A DNA stretch of 64,000 nt from Theristus sp. LFF4_11 (lineage: Eukaryota > Nematoda > Chromadorea > Monhysterida > Xyalidae): the NCBI GenBank assembly GCA_030248135.1, contig JASANC010003645.1:1-64000 (forward strand), in the 5' to 3' direction. This document shows, in pieces, positions 25,715 to 36,605 of the stretch. Position 1 is the first letter of the stretch. Each line of letters opens with the position of its first letter. A program made the translations under genes and the position numbers. The notes beneath the pieces were generated by a model, which was not told the origin of the DNA, did no database searches, and saw nothing but the letters and a program-made list of their open reading frames with translations.

Positions 25715-28700
25715 GAATAGGTAGATTGTTTTTTGCACACCCGATTCGAATGCAAAGAAATTCGAATTTTTGATAGCGATTATCGAAAGTTGGGCAGTGA
25801 AATTATTATCTTTTATTTTGGTTCCGAGTCTCAATGCGCGCATAGTTTCATGCATGACGTAGGAATTCAAAGTCACACGAGTCACCTAAATTTGGCTCGG
25901 TCACTTAAGCAATTTTGAATTGCCGCAAAAAAATAAAACTAGTTTTCTTTCGACGTCTGCAAACTTGTCGCAGAACCAAAAAAATCATGATAGCATTTTT
26001 ATACATTGACGAAAATAGTTGACAATAAATAAAAGGCAATGCAGTGACTGTCACGTGATGGATCGGCCTGTTTATGGGCAAACATGTTTATTTGCAGTGG
26101 CACCGAACTGTCCACAAAAATCAACTAAAAATGTTATTATGATATTGTTTGCGTGCCGTCGGTACCACGCCCTAAAACGTGCTTACCTACTGACTTAATT
26201 TGGGGATCACATGTACGACCAACGTGACACATGGTCGCATTTGTCATGTTTGACTTGGCAACTACACAACTTCACTCTGTGAAATAGTTGGTGCCAATCG
26301 TTTCAAAAGTAAAATAATAAAATAAATAGCAACTAATAACTAAATAAAAACAAATAAAAATGCCATGCCCTACGTTTTTGAAAATGAGTCTCATCAAAAA
26401 AACTGTTTTATCGGGATCATGGGAGCGATATTTTCCAGAAAGAAACAGCCCACCCGCTGAAAACAGTGCCAAAGCAAATACATACCAGTACTCATGCCAA
26501 AGTGCGCACCATTCCACTAAAAATTACCTTGGCTCAAAAGTCACCAGAAGACTCACTATTTCCATGCACCTGGAAGCGTTTTCTGCCAAAGTTTTCCAAA
26601 GTTTTCCTCGTCGACCTTGTGAGGCACTGGTCGAGCGGTTGGTTGCTCATTTTGCGACCGTTGATGGCATGCAACATTGAGTTTTTAAACCAGGATAAAA
26701 AATGGAATGGTACTCATTTTGGCGTCAATAAATGGAATGGCATGAATAAAGAGTGAGATATAAAAAAGTTCCGTCAAGAAAAAAGTAAATCGAGCCGCCT
26801 GAATTCAATCCTTATCAAAACCTGTGGTCACAAGATCACTTTCTGAAAAACAAACATAACATATAACAATATACGATGCAGCAAAACATGCGATAGAAAA
26901 AAACAAACAAACGAGCGCAAGAAGCAGTAAAAAGTGCATTGGAACGGAAAAGATATGATTTCAAAAATATTGACACAACTTTTACGTTGCTCTGAAACAA
27001 CTTCCACTTCTCTAAATTTTCGGCAAGATTTATTGTCAAGATAAGGATGGAGTTCTCAACTACTCTTGCGTTTACAATTTCCATATGACGGCTCTCGGCT
27101 TCCATATACTTCCTTTCAAAAAATCCTAATCTATCTTAGTCTTCGTTGCTGAGATTTATGGGAGAAAATTGACTTTTGCGTCCAGTTAGAGTCGGAGGAA
27201 AATATGAGTGGACTTTCTTTTTTCGTGGATTAAAAATCAAACTTGAACTGATAAATGATACGGAAAAGTGCACGGAACCGAGTGAAATTATTTAGAGTCG
27301 ATGTATGTATGTATGTATCTTTGCATGATGAAACAGAACGATGGTGTATTTTAGCTGATTTTTCAGCAAGGAAAAAAATCATAAAAAGGTGTTTTCAAAT
27401 TTCTTCGTGCATAAAATACCAATTTAAAAATAAGGGTAAAGAGTAGCATAAAAATACAGAATGTACTCCTGAAAGTTAAAAACGATAAAAGCGAGTTCCA
27501 GAACTATAGTTTTGTTTACTATTCCAAAAAATAGTTTTTTGTGTGTTTTCGATACAATCGAACAAATAATGCGAGTCCAATGTTCTGTCATGTGACTACA
27601 ACGTGAATTTAGTTGTCCAAAAACGGGTTTTTATTGTGATTTGTTGGTTAAAACGTGTAGTATTTTATGTGTTTTGAAAGTGTGTGATAGAAAGAGAATA
27701 CCAAAATAACCGTGGAAAATATCGTCTGTTTTTAAGTTCTTCAGCATGAAATTTGAGAATTATGGTACTATATTGCTGTTGTGTTGAAAAGCAGAATGAC
27801 AAATTGAATTTCATGACAAATTGAAGTTCTCTCGTCAATGGAAAACCATCAAAAAAGAACCGACAAACCTTTCAATCTGACCCCATTGGTCGTAGCAACG
27901 GAAGGCCCGTGTTCCGTTTTTAGCTCGTAAACAAGTCATGTTCACATGCAAAAAAGGCCACGAAACACAATAGCTGACGCCATCAATATAACTTAAACGA
28001 CGTCAAGTCATGATGGCTTGTGGGAATACGGGAATACTGGCAACGAATAATGGTAAACATGTGACAAGTTTCATCGAAAATGTTTTTTCCACCACAGTTT
28101 CCACCACAAACTTTTGGCCAGTTCTGCCTGTTTTACCCGTCGCACTGGCAAGTCGGGATGCGTCAAGCTGAAAACACCGCAAACAACAAACTCATCGATG
28201 CAGGAGTGTTCTGTGGTAAATGTGGTAAAAACACATGGCAACTAAGACGTACCACAACCGAGAGACACGTGCGTACGTGCAGAAAGTCAGCTGGATAACC
28301 GGCTGGTAAAAAGCGGAATGCGCGATTAACCAGCGGACGTCATGAGCATGGGCTCGCGGTATTTAGGGGCACCGAAGGAAATCACTCAGGAAATGAGAGA
28401 AATCACTCACACTTTATGGAAAGCTCGGCGGAACACGGAACGGAAATGGAGAAAAATTGAAAACGGGACAAAAATTGAATTTGCGTGTGTGTGCCGCGGC
28501 ACTGAGCTGGGCGCCACAGAAAACTACCAGCTGAAACTGAAAAAACCTAAAAAACGATTGGCAAAATGTGTCTGCTTGAGCTTTTCCACAGCGAAACAAC
28601 GAAAGAAGTCACCACAGTCGTTTTTTTGCAACAGGCCAAACTAACCAGTGTCGTTGTCCTATTTTTTGCCAGCTCTTTGTTGCAATGGACATCGCATGAT

Positions 28701-31118
28701 GCGGCTTTCCAATAATCTGGTTGGTAAGTGCAGACAACCAAACAATGATCGAACAGCCTTGTTCCTCGGCAAATCTGTCGACAGACACTCACTGTCATGC
28801 AAACTCGGAACACATCGAAAAAAGACGATGCAGAAAAAAACACACGCAAAACTGGTTTTCAAGCCTCAAAAAATGCGACAATGAATATGACTGAAAAAAT
28901 GCGTTGACTTGCGGCAAATAAATATACAGTCGCCAGGAAGACACAAAATCAACAAGGTGAACATAAAACTCGACAGATGGGTCTCGCTCCGGCCGCACAA
29001 TGCCCATTGTGAGTCAAATCCTGAATTTTGCACGTTTGGAGTTGACTATACGAATGAAAATAAATCGAATAACCAAAAACAGGAGAGCGAGCCGGATGAA
29101 GAACCATCTGAATGAAAACTCTTTTTTTCTGTAATAAGATAAATTGTCCATTGAATAGAAAAAAATGAGAAACAAAGACAGAAATGCAGGCACGCTCAGG
29201 CCAGCTGCAACGTGCGCAACGGGTGGGTCTGTGAAAAAGGACTGCATGCAGCTTATTTGCAGATTGGAAATAAAATTAATCAAAACGTTTCAAAGCATAT
29301 AATAACGTTATCTGGTCGGGTTGACGTGCATCTGCGGAATTCTGTGTGAGAGGAAAAATCTAAATGAAATTGTCAAAAATGCCAAGCGAAACCAAGAGTT
29401 ACATGAAACAAATATAGACATCCAAGCCGAGACTGACTAAATTTTCGCTGCGATTTTCAATTTTGTGTGAGTGTGTGTGATTTTCACATGTCACACGCGC
29501 ACACCAAACCACGAAAAACACACAAATCAAAGGCCAGTCACCTTGCGCACACAGCGCGAGTCAGGCACAAGCAGGAAACACCCTGGCAGAAACACGTGCG
29601 TGATTTCCAGAAGAAATGGAAATTATGATATTGTGAAAAAATCACGCGCAACATTTATATCCAACCAAAAGCACCGATGTTGAGGTGGTTTTAGGACAAG
29701 GACACTCGGCGTAGCACACGGACACGGACACACGGGTGGAATTGTTTAAAATAAATATTGTAATTTGAAATAACTCGAACTCCAAATCCATGGCATCTTG
29801 AAAGATGCATTTGATCGTTCGAGCATTTCATTCTTTAATATTCAAATGCACGTTATTGGTTCACTGAGACCAAAACCAGTGCTTCTGATGCAGAGCCAGC
29901 CAGTGGCAGGCCTTTGCAAAATAAGACGACGACAATGGTTTTTCAGTTTCTTTCAACCAGTGTGCGCCACCCTGTATGCTCAGCGTTGGTGTTTTCTCAC
30001 GGTCAGCCATGCGCTTGTGGTATGTCCGTGTCATGTGCAACACGTGACAACAAAAACAGTGATCAGTGAAAACGAATATTGAGTGAATGTTTCTTTGATT
30101 GGGCTCATAAGAAACTTTTTAAACTGAACTTTTTTTGTGGGCAGTGATAAAAAAAGCTTTCTGGAAGAAAATTGACTTTGTATGATTGAAAATTCAATTA
30201 AGACATCAATTGAAGGTCTTACAAATGTATTCGTTAACTTCTTTCAAAAAAGAAACGTCATTTTTTACCATTTTCAATTGTCCTTGGGACGCGCCACTAA
30301 ACACCTCCAGTGTCTGGTCTGGGTGTTCCGTGGGCTGCTTGCGGAGATATCGTTTCATAATAAAATTAAAAAAGGTCGTTAAAAGTTCATGACTGCGCAA
30401 AACGCATTTGGCTCACAGATATTCCAATCGCAAAGGAAATCGGTAATTGAACGGGTGGGAATCGAACATTTACAGTTTTGATCAAAATTAGAAGGTCAGC
30501 TTGTCCATTAGTTTGGTTTTTCATGTGATCATTTTGTCAAAGTGAGTTTTTTGTGATTTTGGAGCATTGACACTGTTGAAAAATATACTAAAATTTTTTT
30601 GGGAACGTCCCCAAACTCTGTGTTTATCGATATGAACATCATTTTTTGTCGATAATATCATCTTTTTCTCATACTCAATGACACGAAATAAACTTGAAAC
30701 TGGTGGAAATTCCTTTAACTTTTCTTGAATTCATTTAAAAATTTAAAAAAAATTCTTTGAATAACAAAAGGTGTGAGAAACCTGACATGTGCTAGTGTAG
30801 TGTAGCGTGGACTTCATTTTACCATTCACTTTTTCATGACAAAAGTTCTGAATCATCACACGGTCATGATAGGAAGAAGGATGAACAAAGGAACACTATG
30901 AAAGCGGCACAAAAATGAATCAAAAAAGGCAATCAAAACGACATAAAAACAAGGTGGTCAAGAGGAAGTTGCGAAAACTGCTTGAATGGAATGACCAAAA
31001 CACATTGGGTTGCACAACGTCATTGAAAGTCGTAATGTCAAGTGATTCTGAAAAATTGGTGATTGTAAAGGCAGCATTGATCGATTTCAGGTGTTCTTTC
31101 TTTCCCCGATAATTCAGA

Positions 31119-34100
31119 ATGACCACCTGGCAAGTGGTGTTGCTTGCTTCGCTGACTTTTTTCTCAGAATGCGCGCTCGGGTCGCCGAGGCAACGGAATG
31201 GTTGGTTCACTTTGTGCGTGCTTTTAAAAAAATAGTTTTTTAAACGAGCTGATTGGTTGGTTACGTTCCAACTGGCCAACAATAATAACATATGATTTTT
31301 GTTTTTTTAAGTCCCAGCACAGATTGCACAGTCTTCAAAACTACGGTTTTCCAGTCTCAAAGCAAACCAGTTGGCAACGTCTCATTTCAGCGCCTCCACC
31401 ATTCGCAGCCAAGCTCGACCGAGCACTGCGTCCGAGAATCGTGATCGACGCGATCACTGGCAAATCGTGGTTCAACATCTCCGACACCAACAACAAACAT
31501 CGTCAAACGAACAAGCGAACGAATGAAGAAGAAGACCGATTTACAGATAAAATCATCATCAGTGACACGTTCCCCTCCGTGCCACCGGTAGCCCTTCGGA
31601 GCCTGTCGCCCGTCCTGAAAAACACACCTGAACCATGGGAGTCCTGGGTGGTCTCCGACGCGTACGCTAGAGGGGAGCACGGACCTTCGCCGGCGCTAAG
31701 AGCCGTCCCGGGGCATGTCCGCCCTGAGTCACATTATGACCCCTATCAACAGCCGATGACGTACGATTATGAATATGAACACGGGGTTTACCACTACTAT
31801 TCCGACCCCCCTTCGAGTTTCCACTCCGGGGCGTCGGAGCCGACCACAAATTATGTGCCACCAAGGCATTATACGGAGTTGCCAGAGAATGTCGAAAATC
31901 GAGCAATAAGTGAATATAATCATTTTGGTGATGGAACACTGACTTATTATGATCAATTTGAGAATAACCCTGATCAGAATTTTGGCTACCAGAACAATTA
32001 TCAAGCTGAATCAAAAGAGGAACCCTACCAATTTCAATACAACTGGAACACCGATAGACAACCGCCGGCGAATGATGAAGAAGACAAAGATGCTCGCGAC
32101 ACAAAGTCAAGCACTTATTCAAGTGCAACATTCTACTCAAATGTTGAGCCTAATCAGAATCACAACTCGCCAGCAATCAATTTCAAAAGCTACCACTCCA
32201 ATAAAGCTCATGAAAACTTCCCCTATAACAGAAATCAACCGTTCGATGGCCACTCAACAACAGAAAACAGAAACAACAACAAGCTCAACAAGTTCAATAG
32301 CCAACCACCAGCGCCTGTCCCGGTTGGACCGGCGGACAACGTCAATAATGTCCAAGGGGTTTATGGTCATCATGAAAACAATCGCAGTGGAAGTACCATG
32401 CCTGAAAGTTCGCCAAAGTTTGCCCCTAGTGGCGTCCGACACAACATTGCCAGCCCACCAGCTGTGCTGCCCATTGCTCCAAGTTCCCGACCTATTCCAG
32501 CGACACCAAACCAGCATCCGGACTCAAATCTCTACAGTCAGACAAGCTCGGTCAATAGTCAGACCAATTACATGCCAACAGTGGAGAATGAAAGTCCTAG
32601 TTCGAGTGCTCCTGCAAACATGCATGCCCAACCACCAGCACCTTTGCCACAGGCGCCCCGTCAACCTGACGTCACTGAGAAGGGAAAGTCGCAAATGAAT
32701 TCGTTCAGTCATGATCAATACACACAAGCGAACATGCACAGCAACGATTACGAGTTTGAAATGAGCCACGGCTCACAGCCAGAAACTACAGGTGAGTTTT
32801 CAATGGAACAGCCCATGTACAGTGCAAATGCTGCCCCGCGGCCACCACAGCCAGAAACTACAGGTGAGTTTTCAATGGAACAGCCCCTGTACAGTGCAAA
32901 TGCTGCCCCGCGGCCACCGTCTGCACCACAGCCGAAATCGAACGCACCGACGCGCAGTCTGATCGTGCCATCAGCGAACGCAAATGAAGAGAATGAAGGC
33001 TACAGTGGAAATGTTAATCCTCAAGGTGCCCCTCACACTTCCCACAGCCACATGGCAAAAACAGAATTATACAGCAGTCAGACATTCGAGTCCACACGAG
33101 TGTCGGTCAAAAACAAGGCGTCGGCGCCACCAGCCTCGCAACCAATTGCACCCTCAGGAGCACCAAAGCAAGCATTCAACACAAAGACATTGCAACAAGC
33201 AGAACAGCAACAGCTGTCAGCAAGCACTCGTGCCGTTCACCACGCATCACCACCCGCACCACCACCAACGGCTGCTCCCATCGGCCAGCACACTGCAAGC
33301 AGAATAGCATCTGCTTATCAAAATCGGACACCGGTTACTTCAGAATCCTGGCTGCCCGTTCCAATTCCACCACCAGACGAACAATTGACGGGGTACCCTG
33401 AGAAATCAGGTGACAACCAAGACCTGCCAGACGTTTCACCCTCCGTTCTCTATTCAAAGGAACCGGCACCAGAAGCACCAAAGATTTCGGGAACTCAAAC
33501 TCCCACTGGCTACCCAGGTGCGTCAGCCAGTCGACCCATTTCATTCCCGATGGCTCCGGCTTCACCCCCATCCTTCTCGCCAAATCCCTCAAACGAACAA
33601 TTGACACAACGAGAATACAACGAAGAACAAAACTTTGACCGAAGCTCGTTTTCGGCGAATGCTGCGGAATCAAAGCTTAGTCATCATTTTAATTATGCTT
33701 CGAATACAGAAACTGAGTCAACTTCGAAAGCACTAAGCGGCGTCGACGGGGCAGCGCCTGTCCCAGTGGAAGAAATGGAAGTCGAGAGGACTGCAACTCA
33801 AAGGACAACCGGCCAGCATTTGCCACAACATTTTTCGGCTGCATTCACCCCGCCTGGCAAAAACGAATACCCGGATGTTTATCATTCAACGGAATTAAGC
33901 TTGGTGTCTGAACAAACTCCCAAACCGTTGATTCAAACGCCCAATGTCCATGCGTATGGTGGTCCACTGCAGCAAAGTACAACTGCCACCACTGAAACAT
34001 TCGCTTCCACGTCTGCAGATTATACAGATTCTCAGAATCATCCTTCCGAACAATCATCAGCAAGCAAAAATCAGTCCGCCGATTACCGAACATTCCACAA

Positions 34101-35703
34101 AGAGATGTCGAAATCCAACGTTGGGGTAACAAACCAAAGTCAAAACGCGTCTTCTGACGGCCTGGAAGCACTGAGTGCGCCGTTGCAAGCGATCAAACCA
34201 CCGTACAATGATGGTCAAATTGATGGTAGCTTCAAAGAAGCAAATACTTTCACCACAAACTCTGTTCTTCCAATAGATGAAAATCAAAACCGATTCACAA
34301 CCTCAAAATCTATCCAAGCAAACAAAACAAGAGATCATATTGCTGTTCATGATAACATCCACAATTCAAGTCAGAACAACTCAAATCAATCAGCGAACTC
34401 CCAACATTTTATTGTGTTTTACGCAACTCACGACGGACTGATCAAGAAGGACAACAGCGATGTGGTGTCAAAGGAGACCCTTGATTCGCTCGCTGCGGAT
34501 TTCTTTCACAAATTTCATTCTCATTCTCAGAAGAAACTTGTTGAGGATATCACACCCTCAAAGAACGGCTATTCTGAAATTGACACCTCAAAGAAATATG
34601 AAACACCTGAACCACCAACAACCACGGTTGCTTATTCCGCTTCCATCACAACAAAGGCCGAGTACACAGCTTCAACATCGCTTTCAACCAACGGACCTTT
34701 TCCAGCGGGAGCGTCTGTCGAAGCACAAGCTGCGAGTTCAGGCAATCCTTCGAAATCAAGTTACCCCTCTGCCACTAACCTCGCAAAGTCGATTCACGCT
34801 CCGACGTCATTTCAACAGAACCAGAATCAGAAATCTGATTGTGAGAATGATGAGCACTATCCAGCAACGAGCACCTCCAAATGGAGCCTGCCTACTTTTG
34901 CAGACAGACCAACAACCAAACCACAGACTGATTACCATCTAAAACCAATGCGAACTACCAGCCACAATGGTTATCCAAATCAAAAACGACCTCAAACGAT
35001 CACTTTGCCGCCATCTCCGGCGCCGAAAATCCCGTTCGCTAATCCTGCCAGTTTGTACGGAATTCACCAGCAAGGTGGAGTAGCTTTGGCTCGAAAAAGT
35101 GGCCAAAACAGGCTTCACGTGCCGTTCAAACCTATAAGAAACCAAGGAATGAACCGATTCGTATCGGTTTTGCCAGCTGGCAGCGTACCGTCGAGTCGAC
35201 ATTTAGCCTCACCCGTGCTTAGCATGCCCGCAAACCCAGCGCACATCGCAAACCACGCACACCCGGTCAGGAAGAACCAACAAAGGACACAAGCAAGAAG
35301 GCGGGCTCACGAACGAGTGCAAACGTTGCTCCGAAACAACAAGCACCGCCACCAACGGCCTCGAGTTGTTGGGCATCGAAATGTTGCACAGAACAGTGAG
35401 TTTTTAAAGTGGAGTTTCTGATGTCTTCTGGTGGTTTGAAAAACGCTAAGGTTGCGATTTATTGAATGACACTGTCGCAACACAGAGGTGTAGCGCTTCA
35501 ATGGGTTACTGAGTGTTTTTTCAGCTCATTCGAGAACAACACCAACAAGAGGACCACCGGGAACCTGGAATGAATGGGGGCAGTGGTCGTCGTGTGCGCC
35601 GACAGCTCAATATCAGTCAAGAGTACGAACGTGCAGCGGTGCGCGCAACGCAGCTGGCTGTCCATTTGGTCGATCTGGTCAACGTCGCATTTGCTTGTCG
35701 TGA
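31119..35703 (+). CDS. secreted Pro/Ser/Gln-rich protein with C-terminal TSP1 repeat, paralogue 1
   Basis: Exons 31119-31200, 31391-35395 and 35525-35703, both introns phase 1, give about 1421 residues. Exon 1 encodes a signal peptide (MTTWQVVLLASLTFFSECA). Exon 2 starts with a conserved block (RPRIVIDAITGKSWFN, then EEDRFTDKIIISDTFP at about residues 75-90). It continues as roughly 1250 residues of low-complexity Pro, Ser, Asn and Gln sequence with recurrent PPAPLPQAP-like motifs, and near its end has PFANPASLYG. Exon 3 is a TSP1 repeat with W-x2-W-x2-W (WNEWGQWSSC) and four Cys, ending at TGA. The protein is probably extracellular or cuticular. ATAATTCAG lies one base before the ATG, a strong trans-splice candidate. 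The neighbour at 36606 has the same architecture. Function is unknown. Confidence 0.85.
32776..32919 (+). repeat. in-frame tandem duplication, 2 x 72 bp
   Basis: Two adjacent copies of a 24-residue unit beginning QPETTGEFSMEQP and ending ANAAPRPP, differing by one residue (Met or Leu). This is a recent duplication inside the disordered region of TSP1 paralogue 1. Confidence 0.95.
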
Positions 35704-36605
35704 ACGATTTGTGATAAAGAGGAGTCTTTTGTTGTGATTCAGAAATGCCGGTTCAGAAATGTTTGACTTTATTTCAAACAGTTCACTTCGATGCTCTTGT
35801 ATGGTGAAAAAGCCATCTCTTATGTGATGCGAGAGCCGTCCTGCATATAATGCAAAGCCGCATCTCATGACGCACAAAAATTTCCGAAGAAGCTCAGAAA
35901 TGTTCGTGGATTTTGTCACGAATAATTAGTCAAACAATATGCGCGCTGACAACTATTGCCATTTATTCAACGCACATGATTGGCAACGTGGCAACGTTTT
36001 TTTGCCAGTGTAATCCAAGAGCCGTCTCCGATATGATGCGTCAGTACGGTACTAAAGAAAATCATGGTTTCGCGAAACTCACGTCTGCAGCCAAAATTTT
36101 GTAGTTAGTTTTGTTTGAGTGCATTGACAGGGAAACAAATTGGGTGACTAAAAAACTGTAATTTTTCTTGGTCCGAACGTGCTGTCGTCAACCTTTACCT
36201 CTGCAACCGAATGTGTTGCGTTACGTCATTGACACAATGTGCTTTGATGTTGACATGACTGAAAGACACAAGCACAACCGAAGTCAGTTGTGCATTTGAA
36301 ATGATCGTGATATTTTATTCTTTGTTGAATTTTATTAAACGCGTGTCCAGTTTTAATCAAAAGCACAATGGAAATGCTATATTGTTGATATTCGAAACTT
36401 CATACTTGTCAGACATTTTCAATGACGGAACGTGTTTTTAAAGCAGTTCAAAATAAAACCAAAATACAGTTTACAGAAAAAAAGCAATATAACAACATTT
36501 GATCGACCCAAATATTGTGTCATCCGACATGCACACATGGTATGATGGTCATTTTGAGGTAAAAAGGCTTTCTTTCAAATTCACTATCTCAATTCCCAAT
36601 TAAAC
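35704..36605. other. intergenic between the tandem TSP1 paralogues
   Basis: About 900 bp of AT-rich sequence between the stop of paralogue 1 and the start of paralogue 2. I see no gene and no clear shared promoter element. No TTTCAG lies immediately before the second ATG, so paralogue 2 may have its own promoter. Confidence 0.5.

Larger units (their letters stand above)
15576..31118. other. 15.5-kb region with no supported gene
   Basis: AT-rich DNA with scattered simple repeats such as (CA)n near 23940. It contains a 263-bp MITE (18901-19163), a CAGGGTG-type fragment (16719-16919), a 34-bp hairpin remnant (25680-25714) and a lone element end (29964-29977). None of the open frames shows a recognisable domain, a codon-composition change or phase-consistent splice sites. 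A short-exon gene or non-coding RNA could still be hidden here. Confidence 0.45.

Noticed and set aside
28080..28298. Frame with CGKCGKNTW...RHVRTC resembling a zinc finger
   Set aside because: Spacing does not fit a standard C2H2 or C2HC finger, and there are no flanking exons or conservation evidence.
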